Positions 23,928 through 36,002 of a DNA stretch of 64,000 nucleotides are shown one piece after another (position 1 is the stretch's first letter; each line of letters opens with the position of its first letter). Where the stretch lies: contig JAPWGK010000026.1 of the NCBI GenBank assembly GCA_029641185.1, positions 62,001-126,000 of the forward strand, in the 5' to 3' direction. The position numbers were made by a program, and so were the translations under genes. The notes under the pieces are model-generated. The model was not told where the DNA came from and made no database searches. It saw only the letters and a list, made by a program, of their open reading frames with translations. The DNA comes from Pseudofabraea citricarpa (taxonomy: Eukaryota; Ascomycota; Leotiomycetes; Helotiales; Dermateaceae).

Positions 23928-25605
23928 ATGGCCCAGAATCCAGACCAGTCGGTTGCTGGTGCGCTTGTTGCAGAGGTCGGTATCGCCCCGTTGTCGACAA
24001 TTCTTTTAGTGGGACTGATTGTAGCGTTAGGACGACAATTGGGATGACAATGACTCGGCATTGGGAACCGTAAGCACCTTCTACCTTCAAGCCAGAGTAC
24101 CACAACACGTGGCTTATGTGAACCTCAGGAAAGCAATGCCAGTTCTACGACTAGCCTCAACGAGAGTGTCTTGAGGTACCGAGAAGAGAATGGCCGCTCG
24201 TACCACAGATACAAGGACGGGAGTATGTTTTGAAACTTATTTGATACATATGATACTAATGCACCGCAGAGTACCTAATACCAAATGATGAGGTACCTAT
24301 TTATCGCCGTGTTTTACCTTGTTCTTTTGACTGATCACGTGAACAGGGAGAAAATGACCGGCTTGGTATGAAGTACCATTCTGTCTGACATTGCGTTCTC
24401 TGACCATTCCAATCAACAGACCTTCAGCACCATACTTTCTCTTTGACCTTCGAGAATAAGCTGTTTCTTTTCCCTGTCACCAAAGAAAACAAACTCCAAC
24501 GAGTACTAGATATAGTGTGTATGACACTCGTCACAAAAATGACTACTGACAAGAACTACAGGGTACTGGCACAGGAATCTGGGCTATAGACTTTGGTAAG
24601 TTGCATTGGCCACCATATCACAACGCCATTCTAATGATTATCGTAGCGGACGAACATCCCGAATCCGAGGTAAACCAATACTTTATAATACAATTCGTTT
24701 GCTAAAGTTTGCCTTTCCAGGTTCTTGGGGTTGATTTATCCCCAATCCAGGTAAGTCTCACACCTAGAAAAATCAATCAATACCTTCTAATACAACTTAG
24801 CCATCATTGTATGCTCATATGGAGAACACATAGGGAATTTTCTAATGAATTATAGCATACCACCTAATTTAAGTTTCCAAATCGATGATATAGAAGAACC
24901 TTGGACTTTTAATTCGAAATTCGATTTCATCTACTGCCGAGCGATGACGGGTGGTATTGCAGACTGGCAAAAGTTGTTCAAGCAATCATTTGAGTACGGA
25001 ACTACAGTTTTATTACCTTTCATATACTGATTAACTTTTGGCAGCAACCTTCTTGTTGGTGGCATATTTGAGGTTGCCGATATTGCTTTTCCCATAATGA
25101 CGGATGATAACTCTTTCCCGCCTGACTCAGCACTTAAGAAATGGAGCGATCTTGTTGGAGAAGGCTTCCAAAAAATTGGGCGTGACCTTGCGAGCGCGGT
25201 GAACAACAAAGCTTTAGTTGAAGCTGCCGGGTTTTCTAATGTAACGGAAGTTAGATATAAGTGGCCGTTGAATCGATGGCCAAAAGATCCTAAGGCTAGA
25301 GAACTGGGTATGTTTCCTCATCTCCACAGAGCCGTGAACCAGGTGGCTAACTTTGCGGCACAGGAATGTGGGCACACGAGAATCTGTCCGGAGGTATTGA
25401 TGGAATCAGTCTCGCTGTCTTCACAAGAGTCCTTGGTTGGTCCAGGGAGGAGATGGAAATCTTTCTGATTGATGTGAGAAAGGAACTCAAAAATCGAAAT
25501 ATTCATTCTTACATGCAGGTGTAAGTCTTCCGATCCAAGGAGAGATGGATTTTTTTTTACTAATGATGACCCTCTAGAATTGTGGTTTATGGGCAAAAAC
25601 TATAG
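23928..25605 (+). CDS. LaeA-like class I SAM-dependent methyltransferase
   Basis: Predicted 332-residue methyltransferase of the fungal LaeA/UMTA-like family. These transfer methyl groups from S-adenosylmethionine; the substrate cannot be told here. Fourteen exons close in frame: 23928-23975, 24031-24069, 24129-24222, 24270-24292, 24347-24365, 24420-24514, 24562-24595, 24647-24669, 24721-24750, 24801-24808, 24856-24993, 25045-25307, 25364-25520 and 25578-25605. Family landmarks appear in order: SVLRYREENGRSYHRYKDGK, YLIPNDEGENDRLDLQHHTF, SAM-binding motif I DIGTGTGIWAIDFADEHP, LGVDLSPIQP, PPNLSFQIDDIEEPWTF, GGIFEVADI and LAVFTRVLGWSREEME. The C-terminus VVYGQKL is also family-typical. Thirteen introns in 1.7 kb and an 8-nt exon are striking but every junction restores the expected motif. 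The acidic N-terminus (DDNWDDNDS) is usual for this group. No biosynthetic core gene lies next to it. Confidence 0.9.
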
Positions 25606-27096
25606 TATCTTATAAAAGCATCTGTAAAGCAGTTCAACAACACGTAGAATAGCGTCCTCTCAAGTTAGCGAATCCATGATTTAAGTTTCGTTCTCCATCA
25701 CAACCTTTTATATATGATTGAATTAAATTTTAATTGTACATACAATTCCAATGTTCGAGGCGGAGATACAAGTGCAAATTCATCTAGATCTCTTCTGCCC
25801 TCGCTAAAGAACGGCACCATCCATAACCTAGCCCCATAACTGTCCCATTCAATGGGACATCAATATATTTTTTAGTTGCGATCTCACATCGCCACGTAGT
25901 ACAAAAAAAGACTCTTATTTTTCGCTACAGCTAACAGAGACACGATGAAGTTGGATAACATATTGACGACTGAGTGGTAAAGGAAGGAGTGGGTGGGATG
26001 CTCAGCAGAACGAAACACAATGAGCAGTCATTAGTTAAATATGTATACTACTGGAAAACAATACAGTGGTTTTAATATTATGCGCTTTACCACATGTTTA
26101 CCCCTAGTAGAATCAAGAAATTGAATATACCAGTCCGTGGGTGAGTATACTGAATTAATTTCTTATTATGGACAATTTACTCTCTATAATTAAACGAAGT
26201 TTGAGAGACCTAAACGTAAGACTAACTAAAGGTCCTATGTTGATAATTCTCTCAGTCCGTCACACATGAGTTCCTAAACCCCGCATATTGCACATTCGTT
26301 GGCGAGATGATGCCATACTGCAGTGGCGGGTTTGTGATTGGCGCATACGCATTTGTTAGAACATTGATCAACCATTGCTCTCGTTTGAATGTCATAATTT
26401 CTGAATAGTGGGATGCTCAGTTCCTCCGAATCGATGGCTTACAGGCCTCTTCGGTCAAAGACCTTGCTCCGAAACGCTTGGCTAAATTACACAAATATAC
26501 AGCTCTTCTTGCTTTTCCTTGGTTGACGAAAAAACTACGATTCCATTATATCAAGGCGGGCTTTTTTACGTTGTGGTAAAAAACGCACAACGTCAAGCTA
26601 AGACCAGGTATAACTCTCAGTTCTTTCTAAACACTAATATAAATCATATATGCTCTTGTTTTGACGATAACTGCGCCTAATTAAGATTTATTTGAGGTCT
26701 GAAATAACTATTCTCGTTGCGATAACTAATTGGTAGATAGTGTTATATTCGTACATCGACAGCATACCTTGTAAGCACGCAACGACCCAGCCAAGACGTC
26801 AGTGCAACCCACGTACATCATGATTTCTTTTCGGCAGCTCTGATTGATGGATCAGATCTAGTGTTGACATTCAGAGGTTCTTTCTCAGCGGAGATAGGCT
26901 TATCAAATGTGGATTATACTTCTTCGGGGAACAACTCCAAGGGAAAGGGCTGGGAATACCAAGACTATGCAATCACCAAGACAATAACGACAGCAGGGTG
27001 GCACCATGATGCAATTCTTATTTGACTTAAGTTCATACCTTATCTCAACAACCTTCTACTCTAAATCTTTCTCTAACAAGACTCTGCCTTTCAATC
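25606..27096. other. Intergenic, between methyltransferase and MFS transporter
   Basis: AT-rich spacer of 1.5 kb. I see no coding stretch, RNA gene or clear repeat; the MFS promoter must lie near its right end. Confidence 0.6.
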
Positions 27097-29336
27097 ATGT
27101 CTCCTTCGAAGGATATATCTGAAAGTTCAAGGTACTCGAGCGAGGGAATCAGCAACGAGAAAGACCCTGAAAAGATTCGAGCACGCATTCTTGAAGAAAC
27201 GGCAAAGAATGAACCCACCTCTACCGGGCATGCCATTACAAGTTTCTTTAAGAGGCAGAAGGAAAGGCACAATCCAGATGACATCGCAACTCAACCATCT
27301 GTATTTGATGACCCCGTACAGGCTCAGTACTTTCAACCTAGCCCAAGGTACGAAAATCTTCATCGATTTGATCCTTCAGAGAGATGGACATGGAAGGAAG
27401 AGAAGGTTTGTGATACCCATACTGTAAACCCCCTTTTGTTCTAACTGTTGAGGAAATAGAAACTCGTATGGCGTATTGATTGGAAGGTTACTGCATGGGC
27501 GTGCATTGCATTCTTTGCCTTGGACTTGGACCGGAGTAATCTAAGCCAAGCAAACACGGATGACTTTCTCGAAGATATGAACCTTAGCACTAATGGTAAG
27601 TAGAATCTTGTCTTGTGATAACTGACCCCACTAATTGAATACTAGATTTCAATCTCGGGAACACAGTCTTCAAAACTGCCTTTTTGTTGGCCGAACTGCC
27701 TTCTCAACTAATCAGCAAGAAGATTGGTCCCGACAGATGGGTAAGTTCATATTAGTATTGGTCATTAGAAGCACATCTGATGTCTTCCAGATTCCAGCTC
27801 AGATGATCTTATGGAGTATTGTTGCGGCGTCTCAGTTCTGGTTAAAAGATCGAGCTACATTCTTAGCTTGCAGAGCTTTGCTCGGGCTGTTGCAAGGTGG
27901 TTTCATACCTGACGTTATCCTTTACTTGGTAAGAAATTCGATTTTCAAATAAAAGCAGTTCTAATCATTAAATTATTTAGTCATACTTCTTCAAAGGAAC
28001 AGAATTACCATTCCGCTTGGCTCTCTTCTGGATGGCAAATCGACTTACTGATGTTGTGGCACCCTTGCTTGCGTATGGACTTCTTCGTCTTCGTGGAGTT
28101 CATGGACACGAAGGTTGGCGCTGGCTGTAAGAGCACAAGATTTCCTTCCATTGAAAACTCGACTGATTGAAATTTTTAGATTCCTTATAGAGGGGATATT
28201 GACTCTTGTAATCGGTATTTGGTCTATCTTCATGATGGCCCCTTCTCCGACACAAACCAAAGCCTGGTGGCGGCCAAAGGGATGGTTCACAGAACGCGAA
28301 GAAAAGATCCTTGTGAACCGCATCTTGAGAGATGATCCATCAAAGGGCGATATGCATAATCGGCAGGCAATCACACCGAAAATGTTATGGAAATCTCTAT
28401 CCGATTATTCTCTATGGCCAATCTACGCTCTTGGCCTGACTTTTGGAATCCCAGCTGGACCTCCAGATCAATACCTCACCTTGACGTTGCGACAATTGGG
28501 ATTCGACACTTTTGATTCTAACTTGCTAAGTATACCAGCTCAGGTTGCTACTACAATCAACGTTAGTTATTCCCTGACACTGAGGTTCGCTTCTTGCGGC
28601 TAACAGTCTCAGATGTTACTCCTGACTTATCTCTCAGAATTGATCAATCAACGAGCTCTATTGGGACTATTTGCTCAGATCTGGTTTCTTCCTTGTGTTA
28701 TCGCTCTAGCTATACTGCCTGCCGAGACATCTAAATGGGGATCCTATGCACTAGTGACCGTGCTTCTTTCTTACCCAAGTCGTAAGTTTCTTTGGATTAG
28801 GAATGTATAACTACCTGACATTATGCAGCCCATCCAATGCAGGTTGGGTGGAGCAGTCGTAACTCAAATACCGTCCGCACCAGAACCGTCTCAGCAGCAA
28901 TGTATAAGTAAGTATCAATGTCCATAGAACATTAAATGGTGTGGTTTTGACTCTCCTTGTAGCATTTGCGTGCAACTCCAAGCCATCATTAGCTCCAATA
29001 TTTACCGAGCGGACGACAAACCACATTGTATGTTTCCACACCATTCATTGAATGAGTACGCGACATGCTAAGATACCTCAGATCGTCGTGGAAATCGAGT
29101 TCTCATTGGTATCGCTTCGATGAATATTGTTCTATACCTAGCAGTGAAGGCTTACTATGTCTATGAGAACAAGAGAAGAGATAAGATTTGGGATGGAATG
29201 ACTTTGGAGGTCAGTAACCTTGAGCTACTTAAATAAACACGGCAAAGTGCTAACAGTCCAAAAGGACCAGAACGATTATCGTGACAACACAAAAGATGAA
29301 GGAAGCAAGAGGATCGACTTCAGATTCGCGTCTTAG
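27097..29336 (+). CDS. MFS transporter, anion:cation symporter (Dal5/allantoate permease-like) family
   Basis: Predicted 572-residue plasma-membrane transporter of the ACS (Dal5/Tna1-like) family, whose members import vitamins, allantoate or related organic anions by proton symport. Eleven exons close in frame: 27097-27405, 27460-27595, 27646-27740, 27791-27928, 27981-28126, 28180-28561, 28613-28781, 28829-28907, 28963-29027, 29082-29209 and 29265-29336. A hydrophilic N-terminus of about 105 residues precedes the first helix. Family motifs include [20 protein letters not shown] after helix 1, [17 protein letters not shown] at the helix 2-3 loop, [20 protein letters not shown] and, late in the protein, [20 protein letters not shown] with [13 protein letters not shown]. 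Around ten to twelve hydrophobic segments are visible. Nothing is truncated. The substrate cannot be named from sequence. It is separated from the methyltransferase by 1.5 kb, so clustering with it is not implied. Confidence 0.92.
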
Positions 29337-30605
29337 AAAACGCCAAAGAACACATATGTGGTCTAGTGCTTGTGTTGTGGTATAATTATCATAGCCGTTC
29401 AAAATATCTCGGCTTGTTGGAAACTTGCGTAGATTCTACAGAACATCAGTTTTCGAGGATGGAATGGAACCAATGGCAAGAAGCTGTATCCACTCTTTTA
29501 CAATTAGAAATCGCATATTGTTCATCAGTGCTAGAGAATAGATTTGTTGACTAAGCCACAATTGACAACTCGGGAGGTACTGGTGCTTAAACACCAACTG
29601 ACAAGAAACGAAGAGGCTCATCTAAAGGGCCCGCTAGTGAATTCATCCTTCATCTATACTGATAAATATATGCTGAGAATACGGGAACAGAAAAGGGTTA
29701 GATAAACCTACTCTCAGAATCTGTCCCGAGTGAGAAAGAAGGGGTACAGCTAGGCTGTAATCCCTGATCGATCTGTTATTTAGCAGTACCGTTTTGGTAT
29801 ATCTTGACACTCTAGACGAATATTTGAATGTTACTTTATCACCTGGACGGAGACAATTTAGAGTGGGCTGAGATATTTGGGTCGAAAAGAGGGTACTCAT
29901 ATAACGGTTCAGAATAACCCTATGATCATAGACAATCATAGCTATTTCAAAGATAGGCATAAGTTGCAGGTATACTTGTAGAACCAGAAGCAATTTTGAA
30001 GCGACTTAGCTCATTTATCGAGGGGCTTCATGTACAAGCATTAGTGATTCTCTAGCAAGCGTATCCTTAACTCTATCTACGAGTTTATCAAAGAAAAATA
30101 GGTTTATTTAGTCTTTCGGGATAAAGGAACGGTATTGACCCCTGAAACATTAGACCTGAGAATCATTGGATCACAATTGCTGAAGGATTTTCAAAACTTT
30201 AAAATTAGAAAAGACTAGTGATGGTTCGAAGAGCAAAAGAAATAATAATAAAACAAGCCACTGCTGATTTTTGGGCAGCTTCGCTGGTCGATGTTATCAT
30301 GCAGTCTCAGACGATAGGGTCCGTGTGATTGGCACATGTTAAAGCCTTCATTTGAGCGACAGTTGGAAAATCATTCTCTATTGGCTCGTTTTTGCGTGTG
30401 GTTTCTCAAAGTGTGCATTAGTACTAAACCAAGCAGTGACACAGAAACTCAGCCGCAATACTGCATAGAACATTTTGAGACATAGTAATAAGCTCTCTAG
30501 CTTCTATTTTTAAGTCTGTTGACGGACGTTGTCTTTCCCTCTTTCCCCTTCTTCAGTCTTGATGTTTCAAGCGGGTCTCTTTTCTGGTTTGCTTTGATCA
30601 TTAAA
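29337..30605. other. Intergenic
   Basis: AT-rich, with short unconvincing open frames on both strands (for example 29643-29993, minus). No gene or RNA recognised. Confidence 0.6.
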
Positions 30606-31461
30606 ATGCATGCTAGTCTGTTTTTCTTGCCTTGTGTTGCTGGCGTCGTTTATTCCCAGGCAGTGGAAAGCACCTTCATAAATCCTCCAACCTATGGCCC
30701 CGCTGGCGACTACAGAACGAATTTAGAATGGCCAATTTTGAGCATGCAGACTATCCAATGGACTAGTAACTTTAGTAGTTATCAACTCCAATTATGGCAA
30801 GACAACCATGAAGGGGGCAATCCCACTGTACTGAGTATGTTAACTACAGTCCAGACTCCTCGTCTCTCTTGAAGTATTTTTACCTAACAAAAAGTTTGTA
30901 GCGAATGGGAATAATTCAGAATCTGGTCAGCAACAAGGTTCCTTTACGTGGCAAGTCAGAACAGCACTCAACTACTTTACCTACCCGGCATTCTGGCTCA
31001 CACTGTACGACGATGAATCCGGCACGAGTATCAACTGTCATTATTTCAATATCATATCGTTACCCACTTCCTCCTCGTCCTCTTCATTCTCTTCAACAAT
31101 AATATCTTCCTCTGCCACTTTACCAGCTTCAATTACCTCACAGCCGTCAACCTCTGGCACTGCATCGGCACTTCCAACCACCACTTCGAGCTCTTCACTT
31201 ACGGACGGTGCAAAAATCGCTATCGGGGTCGGTATTCCACTAGGCATTCTTTCAATCGCTATATCTGCGTTTCTTTTCTGGAAAATGGCCAAAGCCCGTA
31301 GAAACATGACGAGCCATGGAGAGGCAAATAAGTCTGGAGAATTGGCGAGATTACATGGCTTGTATACAGACGGGAAGCACGAGTTATCGGCGGTTGCTGC
31401 TGTAAGGTATGGATTGCAGGATAGAGAGAACAGAAGTAGTGACGTACATGAGATTGAGTAG
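30606..31461 (+). CDS. Single-pass membrane protein with Ser/Thr-rich stalk
   Basis: Predicted 262-residue type I membrane protein, function unknown. Exons are 30606-30834 and 30902-31461. A signal peptide (MHASLFFLPCVAGVVYSQA) is followed by an extracellular domain of about 115 residues with many aromatic residues (TFINPPTYGPAGDY, QTIQWTSNFSSYQLQLW, YPAFWLTLYDDESG). Next comes a Ser/Thr-rich stalk likely to be O-glycosylated, then one transmembrane helix (IAIGVGIPLGILSIAISAFL) and a basic cytoplasmic tail. This layout is common among fungal surface proteins and sensors but I recognise no named family. It converges on the F-box gene 299 bp away. An unrelated protein with the same architecture lies at 38628-39575. 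Confidence 0.82.
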
Positions 31462-31759
31462 TTGAGTCGTGGTGTGTCTTTCGAGATTGAAGCGTTTTAA
31501 GTCTACGAAGTGGCAAGTTTTTCAACTGATATAACTTACGTTTCATGAAGGCATCACAGTGTACAATGAGATTTGGAGTGCGATTGAATATTAGTAAGCA
31601 TTTCCATAGCTCATAATTTGAAAACTTATGATCGGTATCCTCGAGAGTCTCACAAGGCGTGACCAATAAGTACTACTCATGACAATTTGAAACCAATAAT
31701 ACAAGGTCTTGCCATGTACCCAAGTCCAATTCAATGTCCGGTAATTTGACATCAACTGG

Positions 31760-33649
31760 CTAGACATCAGCAAGCGGCCAGCTAGACCAATCATTACGCC
31801 AATCACCAGACCCGCTACCAGGCCAAACCTGTCGGAAGACTCGCTCGGCGTTTTTATAGAGAGGAATAGAAGCCCAGTTTTCCTCTCTCTCCCGTGCTTC
31901 CCGTCCAAGTTCTGTTGATATTATTTCGTCGCGGCAAGGAGATCGCTCAAGTAGCCATGCCCGAGCGATATGTCGCATAATATCGTCATATTCGAAATCG
32001 CTCATCCCCCCAATAAAGTCTCCCTCAACAGCATGTAGCTCTAACCTTTCAAGTGAGAGGGCATCTCGAGGTTTGCTCATAGATATCTTCTGGAAGATGG
32101 CCCTGGCAAGATCTTCATCCAGCGCGCTGTTAATTAATACATCTTGAGCGGAGTCCTTGGAGCCAACGTAATCGTCGTCTTCTAAGTTTGATGGTTTCCA
32201 AGACCCAAGCATAATACAGAGCCTTTGAACCTTTGGTAGCATCCCTAATGTTTTGTAAATCGCCACCTCCATCTTGTCTCCCATGGAACGTCGTATAGGC
32301 AGCTTAAGATATTCTATGTTTGGACAGAACCGTAGAATCTCCTCACATTCATAATGTGACAACAGTAGTATATGTTTTGTTGTACCTGACATTGCTGCCG
32401 GTGTTGGAAGACGTAGTTCTCTCAGGGACTGGCCATGATGCTCAAGAATAACTTTGAAGGTACTGAGATCGCAATTCGAAAAGATTTCAATTTTTGTCAG
32501 AGGTGGCAGGGCCTTCAAGAAAAAAACTGTCTTCTTGTAGTAGTCGCTGACGTCAACAGTATTTTCATGCATAGTAGTAGGGTCGAGCTGCAGAGAGAGT
32601 TCCGTGAGAGAATTGAAAGTACAATTTTCTGTCATCCATGTGAATATCTTGCTGCAAAGAACACCCCGTATTCTAAGAACACGCAAGGTTGAGAAGTCCA
32701 GATGAGTGCACCAATTCTCGAATGGAAGGCAGAAGAGTTTAGATGACCATCCCAAGTCATCTGGCCCATTAAGTAGATCGAATTTCGCTAGAGACACAGG
32801 CACAGGTAACTTCTCATGCTGCCTGAGCGAATAGCGTTCCGATGACAAATTCTGATGTTTAATGGCGCCCCGATGTTGTTTATGCCAACTCCATATCATG
32901 CGTACTTCTTTCAAGTTGGGCGCCAATCCTGTTATGATCTGCAAGATTGCATCGAGCACAAGCATATTATCATTTGGATAGACTGTGCAATGATCTACCC
33001 AGATGGAATGTAGAGAAGGCGAAGTCACCAAAGCAAGCTCTTGGGCGTCAACTCCGCCTCCTTGTAGACTGTGAAGTCTGAATTTTGAAACATGCAGTCT
33101 GCATTGAGGCCGATAGCGATGTAAAGTATCTAGTATGCATGGCGCTAATCGATCTGGTGAATCATAAACTAAATCCATAAGTGCTGGTAACTGGCGAATG
33201 AAGCTGGCTAGAGGCTTCCACATCTCATCATCTACAGCAATCACGTCAGGTGGCTCGTCGTTGAGGTTGTTGTCCAATTCTTTAAGCAACATATACAATT
33301 CGTCGTCTCGAAGATCGCGTCTAGGTATTCTGGCTCTCTCTCTGTCTGTCAGAATGAGACTCTTTTCGTCTTTGTTGTCGACATGGCGCCTCCGGCTAGT
33401 TACCTTCAAGCGGAGGACACGCTTGAGGCAGCCTGTACGTCCGAGTATTTTGATCCAACGGTCAATGTCCAACTCGATATTTCTTTTACTGAACAGTCGA
33501 ATGTAGATTGTACGAAACAATACCATAGACGTCCCAGAGTAGGATTCCTTGCTCGCAAGAGCCAAGGCGTTGAGGGAGGCGCGGTCAAGACATTCACAAA
33601 TGAGGTGCAGAATCTCTACCGGTACGCTCTCAATTCTGGACGGCGCCAT
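31760..33649 (-). CDS. F-box domain protein
   Basis: Predicted 629-residue F-box protein, likely a substrate receptor of an SCF ubiquitin ligase. A single exon is assumed. The Met at 33649 is chosen because the F-box begins at once (IESVPVEILHLICECLDRASL); an in-frame Met 24 codons upstream adds unconserved sequence. After the F-box comes a long region with repeated Leu-rich segments (LRLPTPAAMSG, IEYLKLPIRRS, LERLELHAVEG) that probably folds as irregular leucine-rich repeats for substrate binding. Fungi carry many fast-evolving F-box paralogues of this type, so no target can be named. The C-terminus WSSWPLADV is Trp-rich. Its 3' end faces the membrane-protein gene. Coding confidence rests on the 630-codon open frame and the N-terminal F-box. 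Confidence 0.85.
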   Translation of the reverse strand: MAPSRIESVPVEILHLICECLDRASLNALALASKESYSGTSMVLFRTIYIRLFSKRNIELDIDRWIKILGRTGCLKRVLRLKVTSRRRHVDNKDEKSLILTDRERARIPRRDLRDDELYMLLKELDNNLNDEPPDVIAVDDEMWKPLASFIRQLPALMDLVYDSPDRLAPCILDTLHRYRPQCRLHVSKFRLHSLQGGGVDAQELALVTSPSLHSIWVDHCTVYPNDNMLVLDAILQIITGLAPNLKEVRMIWSWHKQHRGAIKHQNLSSERYSLRQHEKLPVPVSLAKFDLLNGPDDLGWSSKLFCLPFENWCTHLDFSTLRVLRIRGVLCSKIFTWMTENCTFNSLTELSLQLDPTTMHENTVDVSDYYKKTVFFLKALPPLTKIEIFSNCDLSTFKVILEHHGQSLRELRLPTPAAMSGTTKHILLLSHYECEEILRFCPNIEYLKLPIRRSMGDKMEVAIYKTLGMLPKVQRLCIMLGSWKPSNLEDDDYVGSKDSAQDVLINSALDEDLARAIFQKISMSKPRDALSLERLELHAVEGDFIGGMSDFEYDDIMRHIARAWLLERSPCRDEIISTELGREAREREENWASIPLYKNAERVFRQVWPGSGSGDWRNDWSSWPLADV

Positions 33650-35342
33650 CGTGGTGGTAATGGTAGAAATAATCCAGATATTGTTGTCTCGACCTGCAAG
33701 ATGTCTGAGGGAGATACGCAATAAAATACTGTGCTGATGTTGTTCCTGTCAAGTGCTTCAGCGCGTAAAATATTGGGGAAGTAGCACCCACAGCAGCCGC
33801 CCACGTGATGATGACCTGATTTTAATTTAGTCATTTCCAACAAACCCGAGGTGGTATACTATTATAACAGCTTTCGCGTGCTTCTTTATTCGCAAATTCA
33901 GCTGTTATAGCTCTGAATAGCACGATTTTTGTATATGGTGGTGAAACAGGTAACTAATAACTAGCTTTTAGACTCTTGGCAGAAATAAAACACTCCATCA
34001 ACTAGGCTGCTTCATGAAAGTTTGTAAAGACTCCGCAAAATCTTAAAAGCAACTGTGATTATATCAAGTTTCAATAATCGCTTTAAATTCTGAGTCTTCT
34101 AGACTTCTCTTTTCGTCTCGTGTCACTAAGAATTTTCTCCTGCGCAAGCATTCCTGTTTACTGAGATATAATATCTGGAGCTACCCTTTCACCCAAAGTT
34201 GTATTTGATACTTAGACTAAACCTTATATTACTAGAGTTCCGTTAGACTTTTATTCGAAGATCTTTTTAGATGTTTATTTGGTTTATGATTGACTGCAGG
34301 TAATTTTAGCACCTTCAATCTTCTAAGACTATCATATGAATTACAAAAACTAAACCATCCGGTAGCCTTAGTGCTTATATTATGCACTTTCAATAAAACA
34401 TAATATTATTCCATCTTGCTTGATCTTCACTGCTCGGAGTGTATACCAACCTTGCGCAGGGCAAGGCTTAGATTACATAATGCAAAGCTCAAATTGCGCA
34501 ATTAAAAAATGATAAAATAATTAATTTAACGTAATTTACAGTTGAGATACTTGAATAGTATTTTTCTTCTTCTCTCTTGACTGCTCGCTTACCTATGCTA
34601 GTAGCAAAGTTCAAGGTTACCTCTCTTTCGCTCGCCAATGGGTTTACCAAACAAGTATACGAACATGAATCGGTGGGTTACCCTAAAATATTTTGAAAAT
34701 TTGGTTAAAATATACGTATGGCTGAAGTAATGAGCTCACTTTCAAGTGCCTCAGCCGTCAGGGCATGCCAGTTCGCTGATACAAGCGTTGAGCTGACGTA
34801 TTACAATCCCAGGATTGAAAAAGGGAGGAGTTTGGGATCGCTGCTATGTCTATTAGAAAGCATTACTCGAGATTTTGGAAACGCACTTGGATATAAATTA
34901 CTGAGGTGCTTATATGTCGTGAACCTCAACGGCTCTGACTTGGAAGAATAATGTCTGACAGAAATATTTTAATAGCGAAGAACGCTACTTGTATTAGAAT
35001 TTCCACAGGAATTCTTAACTAGGGTGGTTTTTTAAAAGAACTACAAACCATCTTAACAAAGATAAAGAATAAACATGTAAAAGAAGGACACAGGATTTCT
35101 GTTTTCTAGCCGAGCAGCAAAGGTGGTGAACCGAGATAATGATGCATGAGCTAGATCTTCGCTTGACTTACTAGCTTAGCTAGAGCAGCATATCAACCCC
35201 ACATCTACCCACACCCACACAAACTTTAAATAAATTATTCTGGTCATTATGCTCCTGGGAAAGAAAAGGCAAAAAGAAAGGAGGCAAAAAGTGAGGCGTC
35301 TGAGCTTTTTACGCTCAGGGTCCTGAATATCTGAGAATATAC
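33650..35342. other. AT-rich gene-poor stretch
   Basis: The first 200 bp contain the F-box promoter. From about 33850 the sequence is strongly AT-rich and full of short homopolymers. The plus frame at 34718-34951 has no supporting feature. It may be decayed repeat DNA. Confidence 0.5.
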
Positions 35343-35425
35343 TCTCTGACGGGGAGTCGAACCCCGATCTCCCGCGCTCGCAATTGCTTGACAAGCGGAA
35401 ATCATGACCGTTAGACCATCAAAGA
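35343..35425 (-). tRNA. tRNA-Asp (anticodon GUC) with a short intron
   Basis: On the minus strand the sequence folds as a tRNA. A 7-bp acceptor stem TCTTTGA/TCAGAGA includes one G-T pair. There is a D-arm with TGGTCTAACGGTC, an anticodon stem TCCGC/GCGGG, a 4-nt variable loop and a perfect 5-bp T-stem around TTCGACT. Between the anticodon-stem strands are 19 nt where 7 are expected. A 12-nt intron after the base 3' of the anticodon explains this and leaves the loop TTGTCAC with anticodon GTC. Total 83 nt, about 71 after splicing. Partial copies of its 5' half lie nearby. Isotype is read directly from the anticodon. Confidence 0.87.
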
Positions 35426-35439
35426 TGAGTAGTTTTTGC

Positions 35440-35489
35440 GACTGATTGTCGTATCGAAATATAAGACTGATCGTCGTAGCGAAATATAA
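35440..35489. repeat. Two-copy 25-bp tandem repeat next to the tRNA gene
   Basis: Two 25-bp units of the form GACTGATyGTCGTA.CGAAATATAA follow each other directly and differ at two positions. They begin 15 bp beyond the 5' end of the tRNA gene. Confidence 0.85.
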
Positions 35490-35730
35490 GACTACTTTTA
35501 TGCTTTTGGGAGCGCACATTCTTTTCCCCGGTTTTTGCAATACTTGGTCGAAATCCGGGTGTGCTTTGCGTAAATTTGTTTTTCTTAGGTTATTGTTAGA
35601 ACAATTAGTTAGCCAGGAAAGGGAGTAGATACGTGCTCAGGTTTCCCGCGGTCTTCCTTTACAAATTTTTATAGCGACACGGCGGGCTAAACTAAGAAGA
35701 AGAAGAAGTCGCATTGTATAAATGTCTGTT

Positions 35731-35754
35731 CGACCATCAAGGATGAGAAGTGAG
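35731..35754. repeat. Diverged fragment of the tRNA-Asp 5' end
   Basis: CGACCATCAAGGATGAGAAG matches the D-arm to upstream-flank junction of the tRNA gene (near 35413-35433) with a few mismatches. Confidence 0.5.
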
Positions 35755-35983
35755 TTAAACACTTGTTTGACCATGAAGAATTAGAGTATGTTTGGTCTGC
35801 TTGCTACTACTTGAGCGACTACCTATACGGCATCATGTGCCCCACAGCTAGTATGATTCACATTTTGATTCTTCGCAAAAAGCCGCACCATCTCGTCAAG
35901 TGTGCACGCCAAACAGAGAAAATTTGTCTTAGTTTCGGTCGCTAGCATATAATTATAGTACTTAAGAAACCAACTTTTCTTCC

Positions 35984-36002
35984 CTCTCTCTCTCTCTCTC
36001 CT
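35984..36002. repeat. CT dinucleotide microsatellite
   Basis: About nine uninterrupted CT units followed by further pyrimidine-rich sequence up to about 36030. Confidence 0.9.

Noticed and set aside
23928..29336. Secondary-metabolite cluster formed by the LaeA-like methyltransferase and MFS transporter
   Set aside because: No polyketide synthase, NRPS, terpene synthase or other core enzyme is nearby, and the transporter belongs to a nutrient-uptake family.
34718..34951. 77-codon plus-strand open frame in the AT-rich desert
   Set aside because: No homology-like feature, no splice context and chance length for this composition.
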